64,000 bases of DNA from Amantichitinum ursilacus (GTDB lineage Bacteria > Pseudomonadota > Gammaproteobacteria > Burkholderiales > Chitinibacteraceae), in NCBI RefSeq assembly GCF_001294205.1, contig NZ_LAQT01000001.1:496001-560000 (forward strand), written 5' to 3'. How positions within the stretch are numbered: position 1 is the stretch's first letter; every line of letters begins with the position of its first letter. This document shows, one piece after another, positions 33,971 through 42,794 of the stretch. Both the position numbers and the translations under genes were made by a program. The notes under the pieces are model-generated. The model worked only from the letters and a program-made list of their open reading frames with translations, did not search any database and had not been told where the DNA came from.

Positions 33971-35248
33971 TCAGGCGGCGGCCTTTTCGGGATGCTTGCT
34001 GAACAGATCGCGGAATACCGGCCAGATTTCGCTCGGATCCTTGATACGGCGCATCGCAAATTGCGCGTGCGTTTGCGCGATCATTTCGTATTCATACCAG
34101 AGGTTTTGCGGCTCCCCTTCGGTGATTTCGACATAGGCGTAATACTGCAACGCGGGCAATAACTGATTGGCAATAATCTCGCGGCATTGTGGAGAATCCG
34201 AATCCCAATTATCGCCGTCCGAAGCTTGCGCCACGTAGATATTCCAGTCGGACGAAGGATAGCGCGCTTCAATAATTTGCCGGGTAAGCTTGAGCGCACT
34301 GGAAACCACCGTGCCGCCAGTATCGCGGGCATGGAAAAATTCTTCTTCGTCCACTTCAAATGCCTGCGTATGGTGGCGGATAAATACCACTTCAATTTTT
34401 TCATACACGCGCGTTAAAAACAGATACAGCAGGATAAAGAAACGCTTGGCGATATCCTTTTTGTTCTCGTCCATTGAGCCCGATACATCCATCACGCAAA
34501 ACATCACGGCTTTGGTGGTGGGCAATGGCACGCGGATACGATTGGAGTATTTAAGATCAAATGGATCAATAAATGGAATGCTGCCTAGCCGCGCTTTCAA
34601 GCCATGGATCCGCTCCATTGCCGCTTTGACCACCGGATCGTGTTCGTCGCGCGTTTCCAGTAATTGATCGAGGTCTTCCTGCGCTTCATTCAATTCACGT
34701 AGCGGTTCAGCAGTCAACGCAATACGGCGACCCAAGGCGCTGCGCAAGCTGCGCAAAACATGAATGTTGGTGGGCGTGCCATCACTGGTGTAGCCCGCAC
34801 GTTGTGGCTTGAAGGTAATCGTCTCGCGTAATTGCCGCTTGATCAGATTGGGCAATTCCAGATCTTCAAAAAAGAAATTGAGGAATTCATCGCGTGATAA
34901 TTCGAAGGCAAATTCGTCCTCACCGCCGCCGCCATTGCCGGAGCCGCCATTGCCTTGCCCGCCGCCACCGCCATCAGGTCGATCAATGCCATCGCCGCGC
35001 AGATATTCCTTGTTGCCCGGAAATACGCGTTCCCATACGCCGCCCTGGGCATGGCCCAGCGTCGGTTCGTTGATGTCACGTACCGGAATCGAAACTTTTT
35101 CTCCCCGTTCTATATCGGTAATGGAGCGGTCTTTAACGGACCGGGCCACCGCGTCGCGGATCTGGCTTTTAAAGCGTTTTAAAAAACGCTCCCGGTTTAC
35201 CGCCGATTTGTTTTTGCCGTTCAAACGCCGGTCTATCAAATGATGCAT
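33971..35248 (-). CDS. yeaH: YeaH/YhbH (DUF444) family protein with VWA domain
   Basis: A 425-residue protein. The N-terminal part is basic (IDRRLNGKNKSAVNRERFLK), then a Gly-rich linker at about residues 92-109 and a von Willebrand A domain with a complete MIDAS start, DVSGSMDE (Asp254, Ser256, Ser258). It ends in a YeaH-like helical tail. It is the middle gene of the prkA-yeaH-spoVR cluster; in E. coli YeaG and YeaH act together under nitrogen starvation. The gap to prkA is 66 bases. Confidence 0.93.
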   Translation of the reverse strand: MHHLIDRRLNGKNKSAVNRERFLKRFKSQIRDAVARSVKDRSITDIERGEKVSIPVRDINEPTLGHAQGGVWERVFPGNKEYLRGDGIDRPDGGGGGQGNGGSGNGGGGEDEFAFELSRDEFLNFFFEDLELPNLIKRQLRETITFKPQRAGYTSDGTPTNIHVLRSLRSALGRRIALTAEPLRELNEAQEDLDQLLETRDEHDPVVKAAMERIHGLKARLGSIPFIDPFDLKYSNRIRVPLPTTKAVMFCVMDVSGSMDENKKDIAKRFFILLYLFLTRVYEKIEVVFIRHHTQAFEVDEEEFFHARDTGGTVVSSALKLTRQIIEARYPSSDWNIYVAQASDGDNWDSDSPQCREIIANQLLPALQYYAYVEITEGEPQNLWYEYEMIAQTHAQFAMRRIKDPSEIWPVFRDLFSKHPEKAAA

Positions 35249-35314
35249 AGTACCCCCGAGCGGACAAGCCGCTTGCCGCGCCAGCGCTGACGCAGCAAGA
35301 CGGCTCGTATTGCC

Positions 35315-37237
35315 TTAAGACGACTTGCGAACGCGCAAATACCATTCGCACAACAAACGCACCTGCTTCGGTGTATAGCCTTTGGTCACCATACGGTTAA
35401 CAAAGTCTTCATGCTTTTTCTGGTCCTCTGCGCTGGCCTTGGCGTTAAACGAAATCACGGGCAACAATTCCTCGGTGTTCGAGAACATCTTCTTCTCAAT
35501 CACCGTGCGCAATTTTTCATAACTGGTCCAGGCGGGGTTTTTGCCATTGTTATTGGCGCGTGCCCGCAGCACAAAGTTAACGATTTCGTTGCGAAAGTCT
35601 TTCGGGTTAGAAATGCCGGCCGGCTTTTCGGTTTTCTCCAGTTCGTTATTCAGCGCGTTACGATCAAAACTCTCCCCCGTATCCTGATCGCGGTATTCCT
35701 GATCCTGAATCCAGTAATCGGCAAACGTCACATAACGATCAAAGATATTCTGGCCGTATTCTGAATAGCTTTCGAGATAGGCGGTCTGGATTTCCTTGCC
35801 GATAAACTCGACGTATTTAGGCGCCAGATATTCCTTGATATACGCGATGTAACGTTGCTCGGTTTCTTGCGGAAACTGTTCGCGCTCCACCTGTTGTTCC
35901 AGTACGTACAACAAATGCACCGGGTTGGCCGCCACTTCTTGATGATCAAAGTTAAATACGCGCGACAAAATCTTGAAGGCAAAGCGCGTTGACAAACCAC
36001 TCATGCCTTCATCTACCCCAGCAAAATCGCGATATTCCTGCAGTGATTTGGCTTTGGGGTCGACGTCTTTCAGATTGTCGCCATCGTAGACCTGCATTTT
36101 AGAATACGGGCTGGAATTCTCCGGTTCGCGCAGTCGCGACAAAATGGCAAATTGCGACATCATTTTCAGTGTGCCCGGGGCGCATGGCGCGTCAGACAAT
36201 GAAGAATTCCGCAACAATTTATCGTAGATTTTGACCTCTTCTGTCACACGCAAGCAATACGGCACCTTGACGATATAGATACGATCGAGGAAGGCTTCGT
36301 TGTTTTTATTGTTGCGAAATTGTTTCCACTCCGATTCATTCGAGTGAGCCAGAATGACGCCTTCAAACGGAATGGCGCCAAAGCCTTCCGTGCCTTTGAA
36401 GTTGCCTTCCTGCGTGGCCGTCAACAATGGATGCAGCACCTTGATCGGCGCTTTGAACATTTCGACGAATTCAAGCAAACCCTGATTGGCCAGGCATAAA
36501 CCACCGGAATAGCTATACGCATCCGGATCATCCTGCGCGTATTTTTCCAGCTTGCGGATATCCACCTTGCCGACTAGCGAGCTGATATCCTGGTTGTTTT
36601 CATCACCCGGTTCGGTTTTGGCAATGCCCAATTGCCGCAAGACCGACGGATACCGTTTGACGACGCGAAACTGATTAATGTCACCATTAAATTCATGCAA
36701 CCGTTTAACGGCCCATGGGCTGGGAATGGTTTTTAAATAGCGCAGCGGGATACCATATTGTTCTGCAAGGATGGCGCCGTCTTCATCAGGATTAAACAAT
36801 CCTAATGGCGATTCATTAACCGGCGAACCCTTGATGCAATAAAACGGCACTTTCTCCATCAATTCTTTCAGTTTTTCGGCGATCGACGATTTGCCGCCGC
36901 CGACCGGGCCGAGCAAATACAGGATTTGTTTCTTTTCTTCCAGACCTTGCGCGGCGTGGCGGAAATAAGAAACAACTTGTTCGATGACCTCTTCCATACC
37001 GTAAAACTCACGGAATGCCGGATACAGCCGGATCACCTTGTTCTGAAAAATGCGCGAGGCGCGCGAATCGAGCCGGGTGTCGATCATTTCCGGCTCACCA
37101 ATGGCCATCAACATGCGTTCAGCAGCGGTGGCATACACCGAAGGATCCTGGCGACATAACTCCAGGTACTCTTTGAGGGTTAGTTCTTCTTCGCGGGTGC
37201 GCTCGTAACGCGAGGCGTAATGATTGAATACATCCAT
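35315..37237 (-). CDS. prkA: PrkA serine protein kinase (YeaG)
   Basis: A 640-residue AAA+-like protein with Walker A GPVGGGKSS (110-118), the preceding PrkA domain (FREFYGMEEVIEQVVSYFRH), and the C-terminal kinase-like region (ISNPKDFRNEIVNFVLRARA). The ORF runs to 37444, but ATG 37237 has GGAG seven bases upstream and matches the family length (E. coli YeaG 644). It leads the stress cluster with yeaH and spoVR. Homologues phosphorylate proteins during starvation; some show ATP-dependent protease activity. Confidence 0.95.
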   Translation of the reverse strand: MDVFNHYASRYERTREEELTLKEYLELCRQDPSVYATAAERMLMAIGEPEMIDTRLDSRASRIFQNKVIRLYPAFREFYGMEEVIEQVVSYFRHAAQGLEEKKQILYLLGPVGGGKSSIAEKLKELMEKVPFYCIKGSPVNESPLGLFNPDEDGAILAEQYGIPLRYLKTIPSPWAVKRLHEFNGDINQFRVVKRYPSVLRQLGIAKTEPGDENNQDISSLVGKVDIRKLEKYAQDDPDAYSYSGGLCLANQGLLEFVEMFKAPIKVLHPLLTATQEGNFKGTEGFGAIPFEGVILAHSNESEWKQFRNNKNNEAFLDRIYIVKVPYCLRVTEEVKIYDKLLRNSSLSDAPCAPGTLKMMSQFAILSRLREPENSSPYSKMQVYDGDNLKDVDPKAKSLQEYRDFAGVDEGMSGLSTRFAFKILSRVFNFDHQEVAANPVHLLYVLEQQVEREQFPQETEQRYIAYIKEYLAPKYVEFIGKEIQTAYLESYSEYGQNIFDRYVTFADYWIQDQEYRDQDTGESFDRNALNNELEKTEKPAGISNPKDFRNEIVNFVLRARANNNGKNPAWTSYEKLRTVIEKKMFSNTEELLPVISFNAKASAEDQKKHEDFVNRMVTKGYTPKQVRLLCEWYLRVRKSS

Positions 37238-37504
37238 GACGCATCTCCAGACAGCGGTGGGAGGGGCTGCAACGGCATTGCCGAGTTCGTGTTGCGGCAC
37301 GGCAATGCAGGTGAGACGACCAGGAATCGTCCCAGTTCTCGTTATAGACGAGCTAATTTCGAGAAGAGATATAAAATGTGACCGGGTGTACTGTCGCGGC
37401 GTGGATGCAACACTCGGCCAGGCCGTCAAAACGCGACAGGGCAAGCCCGAGCGCAGCGCAGCAAAAGCCGTGCTCCGGCAGATGCGGTACGCCCGCGGCG
37501 CAAT
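37238..37504 (-). promoter_or_regulatory. Leader/promoter region of prkA with inverted repeat
   Basis: This gene-free stretch holds a perfect inverted repeat, GCATTGCCG (37275-37283) and CGGCAATGC (37300-37308), 38 bases before the prkA start, with a 16-base loop. It could fold in the 5' leader RNA or bind a protein. A TATAAC box is visible on the minus strand at about 37344-37349, without a convincing -35. No sigma-54 element was found. Confidence 0.45.
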
Positions 37505-37527
37505 AAAAAAGAGCCCATTGCGGGCTC
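37505..37527 (-). terminator. Terminator of the cheY-cheC-diguanylate cyclase operon
   Basis: On the minus strand GAGCCC-GCAAT-GGGCTC is followed by TTTTTT (37505-37510 in + coordinates AAAAAA). It lies about 60 bases after the diguanylate cyclase stop. Confidence 0.8.
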
Positions 37528-37584
37528 TTGTCGTTGCCGGCGTCGCGCCATCTGGCGGCCGGACTTTACGTGTTACAGATGTGC

Positions 37585-38535
37585 CTACGCGGCTTGCGAA
37601 GCCTCGTAAAAGGTGACGCGATTGCGGCCGCTGCGTTTTGATGCGTAAAGCGCTTCGTCAGCCTGTTGTTTGACTTCTTCCACATTCTGCGAACCGGGCA
37701 CGTACACGGCCACGCCCAGGCTGGACGTCACACGGATTTCGGTGTCATTAAACTGCACCGTCTCAGAGCCAATGGCGAAGCGGATCCGCTCGGCCACCAC
37801 CATCGCGCCTTCGCGATTGGTTTGCGGCAGCATCAGCAAAAATTCTTCGCCACCGTAGCGGCCAAACACGTCGGTATCGCGCAACACGCCGCGCACACGG
37901 TCGGCCACGACGCGCAATACCTCATCGCCGCCGAGGTGGCCGTAGGTGTCGTTGACTTGCTTGAAATGGTCCAGATCCAGCAAGACCACGCTGAACGGAT
38001 CGTGGTGATAGCGTTCCACACGACCGATTTCGTCGATCAGGCGCGCTTCGGTAAAACGGCGGTTGTACACGCCGGTCAGACCGTCGCGACTTGAGCTTTC
38101 TTCCAGCTTGGCCATCGCCTGCTTCAGCATGCTCTGGTACACGGCCGCATCAGTCACATCAAACAAGGTGACCGCCACGGCGCTGACCTCGCCATCCGCA
38201 TCGCGCACCGGCATGAAAGTGGCGTTTTGCTGCATGTAATCGATGCCGCCCGTAATCGGCCGGTTGTGCCGGAACGGGAACAGATAGGGGCGTTGTTCCC
38301 ACGAGGTAAACGCAAAATTGCGCAGCACAAAAACGCTGTCGATTTTTTTCGACAGCCATTTTTGCGGCAGCTCGGGAAACAACTCGAACAGGTTGCGCCC
38401 GATGGCGTTCTCGGCCGAAATTCCGCTGTGGTCAGCCATAAAGCGGTTCCAGACCAACACGTTATACGTCTTGTCGAGCGCGAAAATGCCGACACTGACT
38501 TCGGTTACGATGAAATCGCCAATCTCACCGAGCAT
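37585..38535 (-). CDS. PAS-GGDEF diguanylate cyclase
   Basis: About 316 residues. A PAS domain covers about 8-130 (IGDFIVTEVSVGIFALDKTY, NAIGRNLFELFPEL, VTLFDVTDAAVYQ) and a GGDEF domain about 150-312: RDGLTGVYNRRF, DLDHFKQVNDTYGHLGGDEV, and the active site GRYGGEEFLLML. The inhibitory I-site RDTD sits five residues before GGEEF, so product inhibition by c-di-GMP is likely. Start ATG 38535 overlaps the cheC stop (TGATG). It is the last gene of a three-gene operon, so c-di-GMP synthesis here is linked to a CheY-like input. Confidence 0.93.
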   Translation of the reverse strand: MLGEIGDFIVTEVSVGIFALDKTYNVLVWNRFMADHSGISAENAIGRNLFELFPELPQKWLSKKIDSVFVLRNFAFTSWEQRPYLFPFRHNRPITGGIDYMQQNATFMPVRDADGEVSAVAVTLFDVTDAAVYQSMLKQAMAKLEESSSRDGLTGVYNRRFTEARLIDEIGRVERYHHDPFSVVLLDLDHFKQVNDTYGHLGGDEVLRVVADRVRGVLRDTDVFGRYGGEEFLLMLPQTNREGAMVVAERIRFAIGSETVQFNDTEIRVTSSLGVAVYVPGSQNVEEVKQQADEALYASKRSGRNRVTFYEASQAA

Positions 38536-39152
38536 CACAGGTTATCCATGAAAGTATCGAGCGCATTTTTGAGCTGGATAATTGATTCTTCGGGCATCAG
38601 CGTCAGCAGATGACAGGTGAAATCACGAATTTCGAGCGTAAAGCGTACTTCGACCAGCAGCGCGTAATTCCACGTCAGCTGCTGCGTATTGATCAGCCGA
38701 TCAACGCCGGCGTTTTCTGCAATCAGCGTCGGCGCCGAGAACGACAAGGTGGCGTTGAGCAGATCGGCCACGCCATTCAAGCAAGCCCCCACCAGCACAT
38801 TGCCGACATCGAGCAGCAGTTCGCGCTCTTGCGCCTGGCCCATGTCGTCTTCGTAGCCCATCAGGTCGGCCAGATTGCGGCAGCCCAGCTCGTCGTACAC
38901 CACCATTGCTTCGCCATGCAACGTGCCGCCAAACGATTGGCGGATGGCGGTAATGCTGGCGCCAGAGCCCACCATGTGCTCGATGGCCTGAGTAATCTGC
39001 GCCGAGCCGGTGATATTGATGCGCGGCACAGACAGATGCACGAAGGTGTCGAGAATTTGCGCCAGACGCGCGCCCGCCTGCCCCATGGCGATATTGGTGA
39101 CTTCCTGCAGCGCGTCGCGCTGATCTTCGGAAAGCAGCAATTCGGCAGTCAT
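38535..39152 (-). CDS. cheC: CheC-family phosphatase
   Basis: A 205-residue protein with two CheC active-site helices: EVTNIAMGQAGARLAQ (Glu17, Asn20) and LLLDVGNVLVGACLNGVAD (Asp115, Asn118). CheC-type proteins dephosphorylate CheY-P and related receivers. It overlaps the CheY-like gene by 4 bases upstream and touches the diguanylate cyclase downstream. The likely partner is the receiver protein encoded just before it. Confidence 0.88.
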   Translation of the reverse strand: MTAELLLSEDQRDALQEVTNIAMGQAGARLAQILDTFVHLSVPRINITGSAQITQAIEHMVGSGASITAIRQSFGGTLHGEAMVVYDELGCRNLADLMGYEDDMGQAQERELLLDVGNVLVGACLNGVADLLNATLSFSAPTLIAENAGVDRLINTQQLTWNYALLVEVRFTLEIRDFTCHLLTLMPEESIIQLKNALDTFMDNL

Positions 39153-39517
39153 AGTTCGATTCCGTACTCGCGCAGCACGCGTTCGATCTGAACCGCGTCG
39201 ACCGGCTTTTTGATAAAGGCAGCCGCGCCCAGTGCCCGCACGCGCTCGCGCGCCAACGGCTGGATATCGGCCGAAACCACAATCACGAACGAGTCGAGGC
39301 CTTCGTGCTGCAAGGTTTCCAGCACCGCGTAGCCATCCATTTCTGGCATGGTCAGGTCCAGAAACATCACATCGGCCTTGCCGGCATGATAGGCGGCCAC
39401 GGCTTCACGGCCATTGCTGGCCTGCGTGATTTCGACATTCCAGCTAGCGGGTAGCGCCTTGATGAGCATTTTCCGCGCCATGGCGGAGTCATCTACAACG
39501 AGAATGGGCGTTGGCAT
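39149..39517 (-). CDS. Single-domain CheY-like response regulator
   Basis: A 122-residue receiver with acidic pair Asp9-Asp10 (LVVDDSAMARKML), phosphorylation Asp54 (VMFLDLTMPEMDGY), the conserved Ser in FVIVVSADIQ and Lys in AAFIKKPVDA. No output domain. It is the first gene of an operon with CheC and a PAS-GGDEF protein. Its 4-base overlap with cheC suggests that receiver and phosphatase are made in a fixed ratio. Confidence 0.92.
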   Translation of the reverse strand: MPTPILVVDDSAMARKMLIKALPASWNVEITQASNGREAVAAYHAGKADVMFLDLTMPEMDGYAVLETLQHEGLDSFVIVVSADIQPLARERVRALGAAAFIKKPVDAVQIERVLREYGIEL

Positions 39518-39579
39518 ACGTCGGGTTGGGTTCCGGATTAAACAATGCTAAAGGCATAAACTGACAGAGTTTAGAACAA

Positions 39580-39599
39580 CCCTGCATTGCTGAACAGGG
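39580..39599 (-). terminator. Weak hairpin upstream of the cheY operon
   Basis: CCCTG (39580-39584) pairs with CAGGG (39595-39599). It lies upstream of the SafE-like gene's stop in + coordinates and could end minus-strand transcripts of that gene, but the following T-tract (TTGTTCT) is broken. Confidence 0.35.
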
Positions 39600-39602
39600 C
39601 TT

Positions 39603-40283
39603 TCAAATGAATGTCTGATTGAAGCCCAGCCCCTGTATTAGTTGATAGAGCGCAAACAGGATTAGCAATATTCCTGCCGCACGCCTGACAAATTGCTTTC
39701 TAAGTAAGGAGCCTGTGGCGCTCGCGGCAAAGCCGATCAATAGCAGATTGGGCAATGTACCCAGGCCAAACACCAACATGGTTAATGCACCGCGGCCCGG
39801 GCTGCCGCTGGCCAAGGCACCCAGACTGGCAGTGTAGACCAAGCCACAGGGTAGCCACCCCCACAACGCGCCGATCAAAGGCGTCTGATACCAATGTCTG
39901 ACCGGCAGCAGACGCGCCAGCAGCGGTTGCACCTTGCGCCAGACGGGCCGCCCGGCCATCTCCAGACGCGCCACCCAGGTCGACCAGCCAGCCATATACA
40001 GGCCCATGCCGATCAATAACAGATTAGCCAATACAAACAGGGCCGTTTTCAGCCCTTGTAATGAGATCAACGCAGGAATGGAACCGAGCGCGCCGGCCAG
40101 CACGCCAATCAAGGCATAGCCAGCGATGCGGCCGAAGTTAAAGCCGAGGTAATACTTGAGGCGCGGCCCGGGCGGCAGTTGCAGGCTAAAGGCGGTCACG
40201 ATGCCGCCGCACATGCCAAAGCAATGGCCGCCGCCCAGCAAGCCCGCCAGGAAATACGCAAATAGATCAAGGTTGTGCAACAT
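39603..40283 (-). CDS. TauE/SafE-family (DsbD-like) membrane protein
   Basis: A 226-residue protein with about six TM segments. TM1 carries the HC-x3-C motif FLAGLLGGGHCFGMCGGIVT (His20, Cys21, Cys25), and another Cys appears in GALWGWLPCGLVYTASLGAL. This is the sulfite-exporter-like group that often lies beside cytochrome cbb3 oxidase assembly, hemN and fnr genes and is thought to take part in copper or thiol handling for oxidase maturation. ATG 40283 is chosen; AAGGG is just upstream. It lies 49 bases after hemN in the same direction, so oxygen-dependent expression with hemN is plausible. Confidence 0.85.
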   Translation of the reverse strand: MLHNLDLFAYFLAGLLGGGHCFGMCGGIVTAFSLQLPPGPRLKYYLGFNFGRIAGYALIGVLAGALGSIPALISLQGLKTALFVLANLLLIGMGLYMAGWSTWVARLEMAGRPVWRKVQPLLARLLPVRHWYQTPLIGALWGWLPCGLVYTASLGALASGSPGRGALTMLVFGLGTLPNLLLIGFAASATGSLLRKQFVRRAAGILLILFALYQLIQGLGFNQTFI

Positions 40284-40332
40284 CAGGCCCTTGGGTAATA
40301 CGCTCCGCGGCGTCAGTGCCGCGCACTTTACC

Positions 40333-41754
40333 TCAAACCAGGCGGGAATATCTGGCCTGGCTGCGCCCCAGTTGCAGGTGACGATCAAATACCATCGCAA
40401 TCGAACGGATCAGCATGCGACCTTTGGCGCTGACCTGCAGGCTGCCTTTGGGTAACGGCAATGCCGAGATATTCAGCAGGCCATCTTCGGCGAGCGGCAG
40501 CAACGCCATCAGCTCGGCGGCAAAATAATCGGCAAAATCAATCTGCCATTTTTGCTCGAACGCGTTGACGTCCAGGCTGAATTGACACATCAGTTGCTGG
40601 ATCGCATCGCGCCGCACCTGGTCGTCGTACGTGAGGGTGTAGCCACGGACGATGGGCAGCACGCCTGCGTCGAGTTTTGCGTAATACGCTTCCAGCGATT
40701 TTTCATTCTGCACAAAGCCCTGCGCCGGCTTGCCGATAGCGGAGACGCCGAAGGCAAACAGATCACAGTCGGCATAAGTGGAATAACCCTGAAAGTTGCG
40801 CTGCAAGGTGCCATTTTGCTGGGCTCGCGCCAGGTCGTCTTCGGGCAGCGCAAAGTGATCCATGCCGATATAGACGTAGCCCGCGTTGGTCAGCAGATGG
40901 ATGGCGGCATCCAGAATGTCGAGTTTGGCCGCGGCAGGCGGCAGCGCCGCACCATCAATACGCCGTTGCGGCATAAAGCGTTCGGGCAAATGTGCGTAAT
41001 TGTAGAGTGCGATCCGGTCAGGCCGCAGTGTCAGTACACGCTGCAATGTACGCGTTACGCTGGCGACGGTTTGATGGGGCAAACCATAGATCAGATCGAT
41101 GCTGACCGAACTAAAACCGGCCTGACGGCCCGCGTCGATGACCATGCGGGTGATGTCTTCGCTTTGCACGCGATTGACGGCTTTTTGCACGATCGGGTCC
41201 AGATCCTGCACGCCCACGCTCATGCGGTTAAAGCCCTCGTGCGCCAGATGTTGTACACGTGCGGCCGTCAGTTCTCGCGGATCCAGCTCAATTGAAAACT
41301 CGCCGTCATCCTGCAAATCAAAATGCGTGCGCAGGATATTCATCACTTCGGTAATTTGCGCATCGGACAGAAAGGTGGGCGTGCCGCCGCCGAAATGAAT
41401 CTGGCTGACGCGCGGCTTCTGAGGCAAAATGGCGGCCTGCAATTCAATCTCTTTGCGCAGGTATTCGATATAGATGGCCGCCCGGCTGCGATCCTTGGTG
41501 GCCACCTTGTTACAGCCGCAATAAAAACAGACCGTGTCGCAAAACGGCACGTGGATATACAGCGATGCCGGCCGCCCTGCACGGCTCGCCAGCTCGAGCG
41601 CCGCGCGCGCCAGCAGATCAGCGCCCTCTGCCGCGCTAATGGGTCCAAAGCGGTCTGCGGTGGGGTATGACGTGTAGCGCGGCCCATGACCATCGTATTT
41701 TTCGATCAGCGCGCGGTCGAATTCCACGCGCGACGTACAGGCCTGCGATTCCAT
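40333..41754 (-). CDS. hemN: Oxygen-independent coproporphyrinogen III dehydrogenase HemN
   Basis: A 473-residue radical-SAM enzyme with IHVPFCDTVCFYCGC (Cys72, Cys76, Cys79 for the cluster, Cys81 next). The HemN N-terminus EFDRALIEKYDGHGPRYTSY, the motif IHFGGGTPTFLS and the C-terminal HemN domain are all present. It oxidatively decarboxylates two propionate side chains in anaerobic haem synthesis. Start ATG 41754 fits E. coli HemN; an ATG at 41763 is an alternative. It is divergent from fnr, with an FNR box between. Confidence 0.95.
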   Translation of the reverse strand: MESQACTSRVEFDRALIEKYDGHGPRYTSYPTADRFGPISAAEGADLLARAALELASRAGRPASLYIHVPFCDTVCFYCGCNKVATKDRSRAAIYIEYLRKEIELQAAILPQKPRVSQIHFGGGTPTFLSDAQITEVMNILRTHFDLQDDGEFSIELDPRELTAARVQHLAHEGFNRMSVGVQDLDPIVQKAVNRVQSEDITRMVIDAGRQAGFSSVSIDLIYGLPHQTVASVTRTLQRVLTLRPDRIALYNYAHLPERFMPQRRIDGAALPPAAAKLDILDAAIHLLTNAGYVYIGMDHFALPEDDLARAQQNGTLQRNFQGYSTYADCDLFAFGVSAIGKPAQGFVQNEKSLEAYYAKLDAGVLPIVRGYTLTYDDQVRRDAIQQLMCQFSLDVNAFEQKWQIDFADYFAAELMALLPLAEDGLLNISALPLPKGSLQVSAKGRMLIRSIAMVFDRHLQLGRSQARYSRLV

Positions 41755-41811
41755 TTGTCTCATCCACCTTGCATAAGCAAGCGATTGTGTCAGGATCAAA
41801 CCAGAATTTTT

Positions 41812-41840
41812 TTGATCTAAATCAACAATTGCCAATTGTT
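41812..41840. promoter_or_regulatory. FNR box and adjoining palindrome between hemN and fnr
   Basis: TTGAT-CTAA-ATCAA (41812-41825) is a perfect FNR consensus. Its end overlaps a second inverted repeat, AACAATTG-C-CAATTGTT (41824-41840), with 8-base arms. The FNR box is about 57 bases before the hemN start and 111 bases before fnr. It is expected to switch hemN on, and possibly to autoregulate fnr, without oxygen. Confidence 0.88.
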
Positions 41841-41936
41841 CACTGTTGAATGTTCGTAAGTCGCGGCAGAATGCCATGTAGGGTCTAGTCCTACTTCGAC
41901 CCGACCGCTAACCGAACCTCATCGACGAAGGCACTT

Positions 41937-42683
41937 ATGCTCGCCCCCATCAAAATTCGTGACGCCAGCCTCAAGCAGATCCGCCACGCCTGCTCTAATT
42001 GCAGTCTGCGCGAACTATGCCTGCCCGTCGGACTTTCGCGCGACGAGATGAAACAAGTTGACCAATTGGTCACTCAGGGTCGCCCGATTCGTCGTGGGGA
42101 ATATCTGTATCGGGCGGGCCAGCGTTTTCATTCCATCTACGCGGTACGGTTGGGTTTCTTCAAGACCAGCGTGATTTCGGAAGACGGGCGCGAGCAGGTC
42201 ACCGGCTTTCATATGAATGGCGAGCTAATGGGGCTGGATGCGATCAGCACCACGCGCCACACCTGCGATGCAGTGGCATTGGAAGACGGGGAAATCTGTG
42301 AATTGCCGTTTGATGATTTCGAAAGCCTTGCGCGGCGCATCCCCGCGTTGCAGCACCATTTGTATCGGATGATGAGTCGCGAAATTGTGCGCGACCATGG
42401 CGTGATGCTGTTGCTAGGCAATATGAAGGCGGAAGAACGCATCGCGGCTTTCCTGCTAAATCTGTCGGAGCGTTTTGAACAGCGCGGCTATTCGCACAGC
42501 AGCTTTCATTTACGCATGACCCGGGAAGAGATCGGTAGCTATCTGGGGCTGAAACTGGAAACCGTCAGTCGCACCTTGTCGCGCTTTCAGGAACAAGGAT
42601 TGGTGAAGGTGCAAAACCGCCTGATCAATCTGACTGATGAAGCCGGCTTGCGCCAATTGGTGTCGAGCTGCGTACGCGACTAG
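41937..42683 (+). CDS. fnr: Fnr/Anr oxygen-sensing transcription regulator
   Basis: A 248-residue CRP-family protein with the N-terminal iron-sulfur ligand pattern ACSNCSLRELCLPVG (Cys19, Cys22, Cys28) plus Cys110 in TTRHTCDAV, i.e. four Cys for an oxygen-labile [4Fe-4S] cluster. The recognition helix reads YLGLKLETVSRTLSRFQ, with the E-x2-SR of FNR that reads TTGAT. It controls anaerobic genes, here hemN directly by the box at 41812. ATG 41937 is well placed before the conserved region. Confidence 0.95.
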   Translation: MLAPIKIRDASLKQIRHACSNCSLRELCLPVGLSRDEMKQVDQLVTQGRPIRRGEYLYRAGQRFHSIYAVRLGFFKTSVISEDGREQVTGFHMNGELMGLDAISTTRHTCDAVALEDGEICELPFDDFESLARRIPALQHHLYRMMSREIVRDHGVMLLLGNMKAEERIAAFLLNLSERFEQRGYSHSSFHLRMTREEIGSYLGLKLETVSRTLSRFQEQGLVKVQNRLINLTDEAGLRQLVSSCVRD

Positions 42684-42733
42684 GCCTGCCGGACAGCCCG
42701 GGCGGTTGGCCCTCGTCCCGCGCCGCAAAGCAA

Positions 42734-42757
42734 AACGCCCCGTGCTGACGGGGCGTT
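42734..42757. terminator. Terminator after fnr
   Basis: AACGCCCCG (42734-42742) pairs with CGGGGCGTT (42749-42757) with loop TGCTGA, followed by GTTGTTT. It separates convergent fnr and the YjfB-like gene and can serve both. Confidence 0.75.
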
Positions 42758-42794
42758 GTTGTTTCTGGGGTAACCCGCGCGAATGTCGCCGGAC

